The notes beneath the pieces are model-generated. The model had not been told where the DNA came from. It saw only the letters and a program-made list of their open reading frames with translations, and did not search any database. Shown here piece by piece: positions 1-8,509 of a stretch of 63,119 nucleotides of DNA. Position numbers and translations under genes: made by a program. Each line of letters begins with the position of its first letter. Positions within the stretch are counted from its first letter, which is position 1. This DNA comes from Prevotellaceae bacterium KH2P17. Lineage in GTDB: Bacteria > Bacteroidota > Bacteroidia > Bacteroidales > Bacteroidaceae. Location of the stretch: the NCBI GenBank assembly GCA_900199655.1, contig FZRE01000019.1:1-63119 (forward strand), written 5' to 3'.

Positions 1-17
1 GGGGGCTTCGCGCCCCC
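1..17. other. GC-rich hairpin at window edge
   Basis: A perfect 6-bp stem GGGGGC/GCCCCC with a 5-base loop starts at the first base. No T-tract follows on the plus strand. It may be the end of a terminator or repeat whose remainder lies outside the window. The stretch from here to 182 has no convincing gene; it also holds a perfect palindrome CACTTctAAGTG at 75-86. Confidence 0.4.
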
Positions 18-182
18 AGCCGCAAGGCAAACCTCCGCGGTGTTTTTCATGGGTTATTCACCACGGAATGTTTGCACTTCTAAGTGGAAAGAGCACAAGT
101 GTTGGAATGAAGAAGCCGGGTGGACAATCAGTGCTTTTGATTCCTTGCTGCATGGGAAAAGAAAGGCTGATGGGATGCTTCG

Positions 183-255
183 GGAACTTTCGACACTTGT
201 CGCACAATCATACGACACTTGTTACACAATCGTGCGACAAGTGTCGAAAGTTCTG
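183..255. repeat. Phased palindrome element, copy 1
   Basis: The 22-bp arms at 184-205 and 232-253 are perfect inverted repeats (GAACTTTCGACACTTGTCGC plus AC, and its complement). Inside, three units of the core CGACAnnTGTCG start at 191, 213 and 235, exactly 22 bp apart; the middle one is slightly degenerate. Two more copies of the family lie near 38.7 and 51.1 kb, both also intergenic. This copy sits upstream of the gamma-carbonic anhydrase promoter. Function unknown. Confidence 0.9.
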
Positions 256-307
256 GCATCTAATCTTTAAATTGTCTTAGGCATTGTCAAAGACATGTAT
301 TGCTTAT

Positions 308-338
308 TTGCCGATGTGCCGGAAAGTTTGTATTTTTG
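308..338 (+). promoter_or_regulatory. Bacteroidetes-type promoter of the carbonic anhydrase gene
   Basis: TTG at 308-310, a 20-bp spacer, then TATTTTTG at 331-338, matching the Bacteroidetes -33/-7 pattern. Transcription would begin near 345, which places the start codon of the next gene at 358 rather than at the upstream ATG at 295. Confidence 0.65.
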
Positions 339-357
339 CGGGAAAGAATACGAAGAG

Positions 358-855
358 ATGGCTTTAATCAAGGAAGTGAACGGCAAACAGCCCCAGTGGG
401 GCGAGCGTTGTTACGTGGCGGAGAATGCCACGCTGGCCGGCGACATCGTGATGGGCGACGACTGCTCGGTGTGGTTCGGAGCCGTGCTGCGGGCCGATGT
501 AGACGCCATTCGCCTGGGTAACCGCGTGAATGTGCAGGATGGTGCCTGCCTGCACCAGACGCATGGCAGCCCCGTAGTGCTGGAAGACGACGTATCGGTA
601 GGCCATGGGGCGGTGGTGCATGCCTGCACCGTGAGACGTGGTGCGCTGATAGGGATGAACGCAGTGGTGCTTGACGATGCCGAGATAGGCGAGGGCGCCA
701 TCGTGGCAGCCGGCGCGGTGGTGCTGAGCGGTACGCATGTAGGTCCGTACGAGATATGGGCGGGCACGCCGGCCCGCTTCGTTAAAAAGGCTTCGGAGGA
801 TGCTGCCATCACTTACGCGCAGCATTATCAGGAAATAAAGGAATGGTATCGGTAA
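358..855 (+). CDS. Gamma-carbonic anhydrase family protein (YrdA type)
   Basis: A 165-residue left-handed beta-helix protein made of bacterial hexapeptide repeats. The zinc ligands of the family are visible: His69 in LHQTHG, and His83 and His88 in VGHGAVVHACT. Length and layout match YrdA/PaaY-like proteins, which are cytosolic trimers; some have carbonic anhydrase activity and others have no proven reaction. I chose ATG 358 because an upstream in-frame ATG at 295 precedes the promoter boxes. The YgbA-like gene starts 3 bases after its stop, so the two are probably cotranscribed. Confidence 0.9.
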   Translation: MALIKEVNGKQPQWGERCYVAENATLAGDIVMGDDCSVWFGAVLRADVDAIRLGNRVNVQDGACLHQTHGSPVVLEDDVSVGHGAVVHACTVRRGALIGMNAVVLDDAEIGEGAIVAAGAVVLSGTHVGPYEIWAGTPARFVKKASEDAAITYAQHYQEIKEWYR

Positions 856-858
856 GGT

Positions 859-1161
859 ATGCGGATAATGGCAGCTAAGACAGAAGAGGAAAAGCAGACG
901 GTAAGGCTAATGGTGGAGCTCTATTGCAGGCACAAGCTCAAGTGCAAGGAGATGCCGACTGCATACCGTGAACTGGCCGACTATGCGTGCCGCAGGCTGG
1001 ACCACTGCCGGTGGAAGGCCTACAAGCCCACCTGTAGACGGTGCCCGGTGCACTGCTATTCGCCCGAGAAGCGGGCGCTCATCCGTGCCGTCATGCAGTG
1101 GACTGGGCCCCGCATGATTATCTATGCGCCGATGGCGGCTCTGCGTCATCTATTCTCTTGA
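859..1161 (+). CDS. YgbA-like 'nitrous oxide-stimulated promoter' family protein
   Basis: A small 100-residue protein with seven cysteines arranged YC..C, C..C, CRRCPVHCY, followed by a short hydrophobic C-terminal part. This pattern resembles the YgbA_NO family, small cysteine-rich proteins linked by name to nitric oxide response; the biochemical role is not established. It follows the carbonic anhydrase gene by 3 bases. Its last 44 bases overlap the convergent acetyltransferase gene. Recognition rests on the cysteine pattern and size, so the name is moderately sure. Confidence 0.7.
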   Translation: MRIMAAKTEEEKQTVRLMVELYCRHKLKCKEMPTAYRELADYACRRLDHCRWKAYKPTCRRCPVHCYSPEKRALIRAVMQWTGPRMIIYAPMAALRHLFS

Positions 1162-1699
1162 TGACGCGACAGGGGTTGCCGGCGGCAAGCACACCATCGG
1201 GCAGGTCGTGGGTAACCACCGATCCGGCGCCAATGGTTACGTTGTTGCCTATCGTTACGCCCGGTACCACCACCGTGTTGCCGCCTATCCACACGTTGTT
1301 GCCTACGTGTATGGGCAGTGCATACTGCATGCCGGCGTTGCGGAGCCTGGGTTCGAGCGGATGGCCGGCCGTATAGAACGAGCAGTTGGGCGCTATGAAG
1401 ACGTTATCGCCGAAGGTTACTTTGGCCTCATCGAGGATAACGCAGTTGGTATTTGCAAAGAAGTGTTCGCCCACTTCGATATTATATCCGTAGTCACAAA
1501 AGAACGGTGTAACGACGTTGAACAGCTTTCCGGCACGACCGAAGAGTTCCTTCAGCCGCCGGTTGCGTTCCTCTCGCTGCGAGGGCGGCATGCGGTTGAT
1601 TTCAAAACACGCTTCTTCACAGCGGAGCAGGTCGGCTATTACAGTCGGGTCGCTGGCCAGATAGAGCAGTCCTTGCTGCTGTTTCTCTTTCTCGGTCAT
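1118..1699 (-). CDS. Maltose/galactoside O-acetyltransferase family (LacA/Maa/NodL type)
   Basis: A 193-residue acetyltransferase. An N-terminal helical Mac domain (about residues 1-55, with the NRRLKELFG segment) is followed by left-handed beta-helix hexapeptides. The active-site histidine lies in YTAGHPL, and the family ending GAGSVVTHDLPDGVLAAGNP is intact. It transfers acetyl from acetyl-CoA to a sugar hydroxyl in the cytosol; the real acceptor is not evident. Its 3' end overlaps the convergent YgbA-like gene by 44 bp. A hairpin terminator separates it from the serpin gene upstream. Confidence 0.92.
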   Translation of the reverse strand: MTEKEKQQQGLLYLASDPTVIADLLRCEEACFEINRMPPSQREERNRRLKELFGRAGKLFNVVTPFFCDYGYNIEVGEHFFANTNCVILDEAKVTFGDNVFIAPNCSFYTAGHPLEPRLRNAGMQYALPIHVGNNVWIGGNTVVVPGVTIGNNVTIGAGSVVTHDLPDGVLAAGNPCRVIKRIDDAEPPSAHR

Positions 1700-1715
1700 G
1701 GGTTACGAAGTCTGA

Positions 1716-1757
1716 AAAGAGGCCACTCTTCACCGTAAGCAGTAAGAAGTGGCCCCT
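1716..1757 (-). terminator. Terminator after the serpin gene
   Basis: On the minus strand GGCCACTTCTT (1754-1744) pairs with the GAAGAGTGGCC segment (about 1731-1721), followed by TCTTTTC. It lies 49 bases beyond the serpin stop and before the acetyltransferase start. Confidence 0.6.
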
Positions 1758-1805
1758 GATGTCTATAAAGTTTACGTTGCTGTAGTTTCACTGCAGGGAG
1801 TAGGT

Positions 1806-3035
1806 TTACTTAAAGGTGCCAACGAAATAAATGCTGCCGGTGGTGTTCTCGGTAATGATGTAGATAAACGGACGGTTGGCATGGAACACTGCCGTGGGAA
1901 CCACATAGGCTGTATCTCCAACGGTGCTTATCGTTGCAGTGGTGGCCTCTGTGCCTTTCTCGTTAACCTCAATGGTACATTTTTGCTTGAAAATACCAAT
2001 GAAAGTATCTTTATCGCTTAATCGGGAGAAGTCGGCCTTAGTCTTGTCAAACATATCTTCCATGCCAAGAGCTTTGAGCACCGATGGCATGTCGACACTG
2101 TATTCGAAGGTAAACTTAGGCAGCTGGACATCCACCTCATAATCACGCATCGACATCATGGTCTCCTGCCAGTCGGTACTCTTTAGCGATGCGAGAACTT
2201 CTTCTACCGTTACACCCTCTTTGGGCAGCAGCACCTGCATGCTGTAACCGTTGTTGCCATAATCCAGGTGCAGCATGTCAAAATTGGCGAACGAGCCGTA
2301 GAGATAATTCTCTTTTATCTGCATCATGTCTGTCTGCTCCTTTTCGCCGTCGGCATGGGTAAATGTTTCTTTTGTTGTCTTTTTGCTGTCAAACTCTTTA
2401 TTCCAAATTCCTTTAAAGTAAATAGCGTTGAGTGCCATCATTCTTGTATTGTCCGGCATGTCGGTTATGATGTTGGATATCTTGCCCTTTGTCTTGTCAC
2501 TTGTCCAGCTGTTAACCTCCTTGAGCACTGCCTGCTTGTCGCTGAAGTCGAGGTTCTTTACTTCTGCTCCATAGGTCTGCTTCATAGACGTAATATAGTC
2601 GTCCTTAATGGGGAATGGTTTGTCCAAAAAGAGTCCGTTTGCAATGCTCACCTCGGTGCTTGCATCTACTTTCGAGGCTCCGCTTATCAGCTTGCTGCAA
2701 ACGCTATTCATGTTCGTCTCGCTGTCATAACGTAGTGCATTCAAAATCTGTTGTTGAGTTTCGTTGGCACTTCCATTCTCAAGCATGGCGAGTACATAGG
2801 TGGCGCTTAGGGGCGATATCAAACAATTCTGTTCGTGGTTCTGCTGCAGCACTTCGCGTGACAGGTTAAAAGCAAAGTCGTTGTTTGCCTGCACCTGCTG
2901 GTGTTCAGCTTCTGTTAGTTCTATCTTTATGAGTGGTGGCAAGGGTCTGTTGGTAACGGTATAACCATCGTCAGAACACGATGTGAAAGCAACCAAAGCA
3001 ATGATTGCAAGCTGAAAAATAGTTTGGTGTTTCAT
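1806..3035 (-). CDS. Serpin family protease inhibitor lipoprotein
   Basis: A full-length 409-residue serpin. The N-terminus is a lipoprotein signal ending FTSC, so it should be anchored in an outer envelope membrane. The hinge EKGTEATTATIS has the small residues required for loop insertion, which marks an inhibitory serpin. The loop ends before the conserved FHANRPF, and counting from the hinge puts the scissile bond near Thr-Ala in GDTAYVVP. Similar lipoprotein serpins occur in Bacteroidales, for example miropin of Tannerella. It has its own strong promoter and a terminator, so it is monocistronic. The target protease cannot be told from sequence. Confidence 0.93.
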   Translation of the reverse strand: MKHQTIFQLAIIALVAFTSCSDDGYTVTNRPLPPLIKIELTEAEHQQVQANNDFAFNLSREVLQQNHEQNCLISPLSATYVLAMLENGSANETQQQILNALRYDSETNMNSVCSKLISGASKVDASTEVSIANGLFLDKPFPIKDDYITSMKQTYGAEVKNLDFSDKQAVLKEVNSWTSDKTKGKISNIITDMPDNTRMMALNAIYFKGIWNKEFDSKKTTKETFTHADGEKEQTDMMQIKENYLYGSFANFDMLHLDYGNNGYSMQVLLPKEGVTVEEVLASLKSTDWQETMMSMRDYEVDVQLPKFTFEYSVDMPSVLKALGMEDMFDKTKADFSRLSDKDTFIGIFKQKCTIEVNEKGTEATTATISTVGDTAYVVPTAVFHANRPFIYIITENTTGSIYFVGTFK

Positions 3036-3119
3036 GATTTATGTTATTAGTAAATGTTGATAATGTCTGTTCTTCTTTTAGAATGGTGAATGATGCTGGT
3101 CATTATATCATCTATAAAG

Positions 3120-3151
3120 CAAAGATAGAAAAACTAATAAAGGCTGCCAAA
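3120..3151 (-). promoter_or_regulatory. Serpin promoter
   Basis: Read on the minus strand: TTTG (3151-3148), 20 bp, TATCTTTG (3127-3120). A textbook Bacteroidetes promoter about 85 bases before the serpin start. Confidence 0.75.
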
Positions 3152-3201
3152 CAAGTTCTATTAATTGTTTTTAAAATATTCAATCAGAGATATACAATGA
3201 T

Positions 3202-3225
3202 AGGGAGCCCTTGGAAAGGCTCCCT
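3202..3225 (-). terminator. Hairpin at the end of the MurNAc operon
   Basis: Perfect 8-bp stem AGGGAGCC/GGCTCCCT just after the stop of the serine hydrolase gene. No clear T-run follows on the minus strand, so it may act as a 3' stabiliser or a weak terminator. Confidence 0.5.
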
Positions 3226-3240
3226 AATATCGCAGTTCCT

Positions 3241-4431
3241 TTATTGTAAGATGGCTGCTGCAACGGAATTGGCCACATAGGAGCGTAGAGCAATGCAGCT
3301 GCCCTTGCCGTCGGGATGTACGGCATTGGTGAGGAGGATAACGCTGATGTCGTTTTCAGGGTCGATAACGATGCTGGTTCCGGTGAAACCTGTGTGCCCG
3401 TAGGCGGCATCGCTCAGCAGGTCACCCTTGTTGGTAGCATAGTCGGTGAACACATCCCAGCCGGGTGTACGGCCAATGTTGGCCACACGACGGGGCACGG
3501 TGCGCATGCACTTAACGGCCAGCGGGCTCAGGATGCGGTGCCCGTTCCACTCACCGCCATTCTGCAAGGCGGCACAGAGAATGGCTACATCGGCTGCTGT
3601 GGAGAATACACCGGCGTTACCGGATATGCCACCGTTCATGATGCGGGCCAGTGGGTCGTGTACAATGCCCTGCAGCACCTTGCCGTCGGGCTGCTTCTCG
3701 GTGGGAGCGCACTGCCTGGCCAAGGCCGGCGAGGGGTTGTAGTCGGTATGGCTCATGCCCAGAACATCGAAGATATTCTCCTTGGCAAAGTCGCGCAAAT
3801 TCTGTCCCGATATGGTCTCGATGATACGTTGCAGGGTGATGTAGTTCAGGCAGCTGTACTGGAAATCTGTTGTAGGTTCAAAGTCGCGCCGGCAGTGGGC
3901 TATGTAGTCTATCATGCCGTCGCGGTTGGGCGCTCCGTATTTGGCCTTGAGCATGTTTACATCGGCATAAGGAGGCAGACCGGAGGTGTGGGTCATGAGG
4001 TCTACGATACGGATGGAGGTCTGGTTTCCCTTGTCATCTTTCCAGTTCTCAAAGCCCGGTATGTAGGCGTCGACCCTGTCCATGAGCCGCAGCTGACCGC
4101 GCTCTATCAATATCATGGCGGCAACGGCCGTGGACATGGACTTGCTGCACGAGGCCATATCGAACACCGTTTCAACGGTCATGGTCTCCTTCTTGGGATA
4201 AACGGACTTGTGGCCGTAAGCTTTCAGGTAGGCCATCTTGCCGTGACGGACTACAGCCAGAACGGCTCCGGGGATGTCGTGGCGGCTGATGGCCCGGTTG
4301 ATGGCCTGGTCGGCATATGCCAGTTTGGCGGCATCCAACCCTACGCTGGCCGGTGCTACCTGCTCCAAAGGCTGGGCCCGGAGGGCGAGTACGGCACAGA
4401 AAACCATGAGAAATATGGAAAAACGCTTCAT
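3241..4431 (-). CDS. AmiE-like serine hydrolase, probable MurNAc-L-Ala amidase
   Basis: A 396-residue class C beta-lactamase-fold hydrolase with a Sec signal peptide (MKRFSIFLMVFCAVLALRAQ), so it acts in the periplasm. Catalytic motifs: Ser94-x-x-Lys97 (SCSK), Tyr192-Ser-Cys-Leu-Asn196 in the place of YxN, and His346-Thr-Gly. In Bacillus subtilis the neighbour of NamZ/YbbC and MurQ is AmiE, a member of this fold that cleaves peptide from MurNAc. Position at the end of this NamZ-MurT-MurK-MurQ run therefore argues for an amidase rather than a beta-lactamase. It starts 6 bases after murQ. A D-Ala-D-Ala peptidase or esterase remains possible. Confidence 0.75.
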   Translation of the reverse strand: MKRFSIFLMVFCAVLALRAQPLEQVAPASVGLDAAKLAYADQAINRAISRHDIPGAVLAVVRHGKMAYLKAYGHKSVYPKKETMTVETVFDMASCSKSMSTAVAAMILIERGQLRLMDRVDAYIPGFENWKDDKGNQTSIRIVDLMTHTSGLPPYADVNMLKAKYGAPNRDGMIDYIAHCRRDFEPTTDFQYSCLNYITLQRIIETISGQNLRDFAKENIFDVLGMSHTDYNPSPALARQCAPTEKQPDGKVLQGIVHDPLARIMNGGISGNAGVFSTAADVAILCAALQNGGEWNGHRILSPLAVKCMRTVPRRVANIGRTPGWDVFTDYATNKGDLLSDAAYGHTGFTGTSIVIDPENDISVILLTNAVHPDGKGSCIALRSYVANSVAAAILQ

Positions 4432-4437
4432 ATCAGT

Positions 4438-5262
4438 TTATTTTAAATCGTCGTTTTGATAGGCATCAATGGCTGCCTTGACCGAACCGTACATGAGGAG
4501 AATGCGCTTGGCGTGGTTGTATTCCAGCCCCAGCTCGTCGACTATCATCCGCGTACCGCGGTCTATGAGCTTCTGGTTGGTGAGCTGCATGTTTACCATG
4601 CGGTTGCCCTTGACGCGGCCCAACTGAATCATGACGGAGGTGGAAATCATGTTGAGAATCATCTTCTGCCCAGTGCCTGACTTCATGCGAGAACTGCCCG
4701 TAACGAACTCGGGACCTACTACCATCTCAATGGCCACATCGGCTTCTGCCGCCATCGGTGAGTCGGGGTTGCTGGTAATGCAACCGGTGAGTATGCCGTG
4801 GGCACGTGCCTGGTGCAGGGCACTGATAACGTAGGGCGTGGTGCCCGAGGCGGCTATGCCGATAACGGTATCCTTGCTATTGATGTGGTGCTCCTCCAGT
4901 TCCTGCCAGCCGCGTTCGGTGTCGTCTTCAGCATTTTCTACGGCATTGCGCAGGGCTGTGTCGCCGCCGGCTATCAGTCCGATGATGTGGGTGGGCGGTA
5001 CGCCGAACGTGGGTGGAATTTCTGAGGCGTCGAGCACGCCCAGGCGTCCGCTGGTGCCGGAACCCATATAGAATATCCTACCACCTTTGCGCATGCGCGG
5101 CACAATCTGCGTGACGAGCTTCTCTATCTGCGGGATGGCCTTCTCAACTGCCAAGGCCACCTTCTTGTCTTCAGTGTTTATGTCGACGAGCAGCTCGTGG
5201 ATGGACTTTTTCTCTAAATCGTCATACAGCGACGACTGCTCTGAAATCTTAATAAAAGCCAT
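4438..5262 (-). CDS. murQ: N-acetylmuramic acid 6-phosphate etherase MurQ
   Basis: A 274-residue SIS-domain enzyme that splits the D-lactyl ether of MurNAc-6-phosphate to give GlcNAc-6-phosphate and lactate. The sugar-phosphate site GSGTSGRLG is at 67-75, with the catalytic glutamates Glu81 (DASEIPPTFG) and Glu112 (NAENAEDD-like segment, here VENAEDD), equivalent to Glu83 and Glu114 of E. coli. It lies 11 bases after the kinase that would supply its substrate and just before the AmiE-like gene. Size and motifs are complete. Confidence 0.96.
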   Translation of the reverse strand: MAFIKISEQSSLYDDLEKKSIHELLVDINTEDKKVALAVEKAIPQIEKLVTQIVPRMRKGGRIFYMGSGTSGRLGVLDASEIPPTFGVPPTHIIGLIAGGDTALRNAVENAEDDTERGWQELEEHHINSKDTVIGIAASGTTPYVISALHQARAHGILTGCITSNPDSPMAAEADVAIEMVVGPEFVTGSSRMKSGTGQKMILNMISTSVMIQLGRVKGNRMVNMQLTNQKLIDRGTRMIVDELGLEYNHAKRILLMYGSVKAAIDAYQNDDLK

Positions 5263-5273
5263 GTTGGTGTGAG

Positions 5274-6119
5274 TTAAATTCTTCCGGTGTGATAAGCTAC
5301 CAGGCCTTCCATCGGTGCCTGGATAATTTGGCCCAAGGTCATGCCTTCGGCTTTGAGTGCATCCTCAAGCGGCCGACGGTAGTAGTAGGCGATGGAGCCG
5401 TTGAAGCCTATGGGCAACGTGTTCCAGCCCTCGTACTGTCTGACATTGCGCACAAGGAAGCGGCGGAAACTGTCGACAACAAGACTGTAAATGGCAGGCT
5501 CGTCGATGTTCTCGGCCAGGAATGGTACAAAGCTGGCCAGGAAACGGTTGGGCAACTTCTGGCGGTACACGCGGTCTATGATTTCGGCATTGGTAAAGGG
5601 GAACTTCTCATGGAAGCGGTCGATAACCGACTGGGGCAACTGATTCTTGAGAACATCGCCCACCAGCGTCTTACCCAGTACGGCTCCACTGCCTTCATCG
5701 CCGAGGATGAAGCCCAGTGGCGATACATTCTTTGTAATCTTCTCTCCGTCATAGGCGCAGGAGTTGCTGCCGGTGCCGAGTATGCACGCGATGCCCGGCT
5801 GGTGACCACACAAGCTGCGGGCAGCAGCCAGCATGTCGGTGGCGACCTCGCAACGACCGGTTATGTTGAGATGTCGTTTGAGGGCTGCCTCCAGAATGGG
5901 CAGTTTCTCCGGCGTGCAACCGGCTCCGTAGAAGAAAACATCTTCTATGTTTGTTGTGGGAAGTTGCGGAACGAGTGACGTGAGGATTTCCTGCGAGATT
6001 TCATCTTCTGTCTGAAAGAATGGGTTGGTACCGCGTGTTTTGATTTCCTTGATGCTTTGTCCGTTGTCGACTACGCACCAATCGGTTTTTGTAGAACCGC
6101 TATCTGCTAATAATATCAT
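5274..6119 (-). CDS. murK: MurK-like MurNAc/GlcNAc kinase (BadF/BcrA ATPase family)
   Basis: A 281-residue ASKHA-fold sugar kinase. Phosphate-1 motif DSGSTKTDW is at 6-14, phosphate-2 GTGSNS at 115-120, and the adenosine-side GDEGSGAVLG at 140-149. I chose the start at 6119 because ATGA couples it to the stop of the upstream gene; a longer reading from 6164 would extend the overlap. In Tannerella forsythia a kinase of this family, MurK, phosphorylates MurNAc (and GlcNAc) taken up without phosphorylation by MurT, feeding MurQ. Both partners are encoded here, which supports the name. Confidence 0.85.
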   Translation of the reverse strand: MILLADSGSTKTDWCVVDNGQSIKEIKTRGTNPFFQTEDEISQEILTSLVPQLPTTNIEDVFFYGAGCTPEKLPILEAALKRHLNITGRCEVATDMLAAARSLCGHQPGIACILGTGSNSCAYDGEKITKNVSPLGFILGDEGSGAVLGKTLVGDVLKNQLPQSVIDRFHEKFPFTNAEIIDRVYRQKLPNRFLASFVPFLAENIDEPAIYSLVVDSFRRFLVRNVRQYEGWNTLPIGFNGSIAYYYRRPLEDALKAEGMTLGQIIQAPMEGLVAYHTGRI

Positions 6120-7282
6120 AACTTTATAAATATGTTTTTCTTGAATAAAATAAGTCCTATGCACCAGTTGATGCCCACGTAGAGCAAAGCCCAGAGCAGT
6201 GAAGCTGTCTTGATGCTGAACACGGGCAACAAAATGCCGTTGCAGACCATAGACTGAACCGTGTCACCGGCTAATGGAACGATGCTGATAGGAATGAGCA
6301 ACAGATCGGAGAGAACGTAGAGTGCCAGTGGATTGACACCGAATACCTGAAAGAAGCGGGTTGCGGCATCCTGGTGGCTCTGCTTGTCAATGAGCCATGT
6401 GAGGAGTGCCAGCAGCGTTGAGCCCAGTCCGCAAGTAACTATAGCGAAAGTAGGAGTCCACAGCTTTTTGCTGATGGGGCAGCCGTAGGCCAGCAGGAAG
6501 CCGGCAAAGGTCAGCAGGGCACCGATAATGAAAAGGCGCTCTATCTTGTCGTTCAGATTCTGCAGTTCCATGACATATTTGCCCACGCAGAAGCCAATGA
6601 GTACATGAGCCAGGGCGGGCAAGGTGCTCAGGAGCCCTTCAGGGTCAGGCGTCTCCCAGCGGTACACGTGACTGTGGCCTAATATTGCGTCGTCAATAAT
6701 GGCAAGAATGTTGGAAGCATCGTGAGCATAGCCGTTGCAACACACCAACAAGATATAATAGCCAATGAAGATGACGGCGACGAGCCAGGGAATGAGTTTG
6801 TGCCTGACGGACAAGGCTATGACAGCGGCAAGTCCGTAGCAGATGCCCAGACGGGGCAGCACGCCGAGAATACGGATATGGTCGAAAGTGTTGGCCGAAA
6901 CAAGCAGTTTCTGCGGTAACGACAGAGCTGCGTTGTCGGGGCTTATCATGCCGCGTGTGAACATGATGAGCCACGAAATGGCAAGTCCGATGAACCAAAG
7001 CAGAAAGGCACGCTTGAAGATTTTACGGGCACACAGTACGGACCATTGGAATTTGAACTTCTTGAGTGACAGATAGGTTGTTATGCCCATAATGAACATG
7101 AAGAACGGGAACACCAAATCGGTAGGGGTGAGTCCAAACCAGTCGGCATGCTCTAATGGTGCGTAGGTCTGGTCGAAACCGGGATTGTTCACCAGTATCA
7201 TGCCGGCTATGGTGATGCCTCGCAGGATGTCGAGAGCGAGAATCCGTTGTTTGGGGTGAGCCACTGTTGTTGCCATTTCCAT
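6116..7282 (-). CDS. NagX-like multi-pass membrane protein (HGSNAT/DUF5009 acyltransferase family)
   Basis: A 388-residue inner-membrane protein with about ten hydrophobic segments. The N-terminus LALDILRGITIAGMILVNNPG and the early TPTDLVFPFFMFIMG block are typical of the heparan-alpha-glucosaminide N-acetyltransferase-like family; bacterial members include NagX, found beside amino-sugar genes. The role here is unclear: it may acetylate a glucosamine-type sugar across the membrane or assist uptake. The start follows the NamZ stop with no gap (TAA-ATG) and the end overlaps murK by 4 bases, so it is translated with both. Confidence 0.85.
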   Translation of the reverse strand: MEMATTVAHPKQRILALDILRGITIAGMILVNNPGFDQTYAPLEHADWFGLTPTDLVFPFFMFIMGITTYLSLKKFKFQWSVLCARKIFKRAFLLWFIGLAISWLIMFTRGMISPDNAALSLPQKLLVSANTFDHIRILGVLPRLGICYGLAAVIALSVRHKLIPWLVAVIFIGYYILLVCCNGYAHDASNILAIIDDAILGHSHVYRWETPDPEGLLSTLPALAHVLIGFCVGKYVMELQNLNDKIERLFIIGALLTFAGFLLAYGCPISKKLWTPTFAIVTCGLGSTLLALLTWLIDKQSHQDAATRFFQVFGVNPLALYVLSDLLLIPISIVPLAGDTVQSMVCNGILLPVFSIKTASLLWALLYVGINWCIGLILFKKNIFIKL

Positions 7283-8509
7283 TTATTTATATAGGTAATA
7301 TTTCTTTGCTGTCTGCCTGAAAGTATCAACGTCTTTATCCCAATAGGGCTTTGCGTCAGACCACAGATGGCGCTTCATGAACAGCTGACGTATCTGCTTG
7401 GAGCCGCAAACCTTGTCAATCATGTCCTTACGGTTCTGTGATGCCTCGGCCAGAATATCGTGGGAGGGATAGAGTTTATAGAGTTCCTGCAGGATGTAGA
7501 ACTGTGTATCACAGAGCCGGGCTCTTCTGTAATCAGTGAAGTAGACCTGCACACCCTGCAATTCCTGCCCTTTGCCTGGGCCATAGAACGGTGTGTAGTA
7601 GATGGGGCGGAACCTGACGCCGGGCAGACGGAGAGAGTTCATGCGCCCGGCAAATGCAGAAGCCTCAATCCAGGAGGAACCAAAGAGGCGGAAGGGCAGC
7701 GTGTAGCCAACGCCGATGGAAAAGTTGTCGAGCTCACCTACTATGCCCGATACAGCGTAGAAAGGTGCGGTGGCAGCTTCGGGGATGTGGGGGGAGGACA
7801 GCACCCACGGCAGGCCGGTGTCTTCGTAGGTCATCCGTCGCTTCCATTTTTTCATCTTGATAACTTCAAGGTCGCATTTCGCGCCGAGAAGGTTCTCCCC
7901 ATTGAGCAGCAAGGCCAACTCGCCCGGCGTGAGACCATAGATGTAGGGAACCTTGATTTGGCTCACGAATGAGATGCAATCGTCCTCAACCAGATTACCC
8001 TCTATCTTCTCACCACCCAACGGATTGGGACGGTCGAGCACTATAACCTTGATGTGGCTTTGGGCTGCAGCTTTCATGATGTTGGCCAGTGTGCTGATAT
8101 AGGTGAACGAACGGCAGCCAATATCCTGAATATCATACACAAGCACGTCGATGCCTTTCAGCATTTCGGGCGATGGCATGCGGTTCTTGCCGTACAGTGA
8201 ATAGACTGGCAGACCTGTTTCCGGGTCGGAATTGTTGCCCACGGCAGAGCCGGCATGAGCGCTGCCACGGAGTCCGTGTTCGGGTCCGAATAGTGCTACG
8301 AGTTTTACATTGGGTGCAGCAGCCAGAATATCAATGTCTGATTGCAGGTTGTTATCTACACCTGTAGGGTTGGTAACCAATCCTACCCTAAGTCCATACA
8401 GTGCCTTAAAGTCCTGACTTTTCAGCACTTCGATGCCCGTCTTGACCCTTTGGGCAGAAATGCTGCCCGTAAGGAATAGGACAAGTGTCAATAAGCATAA
8501 TCTTTTCAT
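7283..8509 (-). CDS. namZ: Exo-beta-N-acetylmuramidase NamZ (DUF1343, GH171)
   Basis: A 408-residue enzyme with a Sec signal peptide ending SISAQ. It belongs to the YbbC/NamZ family that removes terminal MurNAc from the non-reducing end of peptidoglycan glycans. Hallmarks: Glu77-His78 within FGPEHGLRG (the proposed catalytic pair), SLYG at 104-107, and YDIQDIG at 125-131. Overlaps the permease gene by 4 bases (ATGA) and is fused head-to-tail with the next gene, giving a hydrolase-transporter-kinase series. A second, distant copy is at 31230-32411. Confidence 0.93.
   Translation of the reverse strand: MKRLCLLTLVLFLTGSISAQRVKTGIEVLKSQDFKALYGLRVGLVTNPTGVDNNLQSDIDILAAAPNVKLVALFGPEHGLRGSAHAGSAVGNNSDPETGLPVYSLYGKNRMPSPEMLKGIDVLVYDIQDIGCRSFTYISTLANIMKAAAQSHIKVIVLDRPNPLGGEKIEGNLVEDDCISFVSQIKVPYIYGLTPGELALLLNGENLLGAKCDLEVIKMKKWKRRMTYEDTGLPWVLSSPHIPEAATAPFYAVSGIVGELDNFSIGVGYTLPFRLFGSSWIEASAFAGRMNSLRLPGVRFRPIYYTPFYGPGKGQELQGVQVYFTDYRRARLCDTQFYILQELYKLYPSHDILAEASQNRKDMIDKVCGSKQIRQLFMKRHLWSDAKPYWDKDVDTFRQTAKKYYLYK

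Noticed and set aside
183..255. Mini CRISPR array
   Set aside because: Units are palindromes of 12 bp every 22 bp; no spacer of CRISPR length and no cas gene in the window.
3241..4431. Beta-lactamase resistance gene
   Set aside because: Class C fold only; YSC replaces the usual YxN and the operon context points to MurNAc-peptide amidase.
3316..4446. 376-codon plus-strand frame opposite the AmiE-like gene
   Set aside because: Antisense shadow; the minus-strand protein has signal peptide and catalytic motifs.
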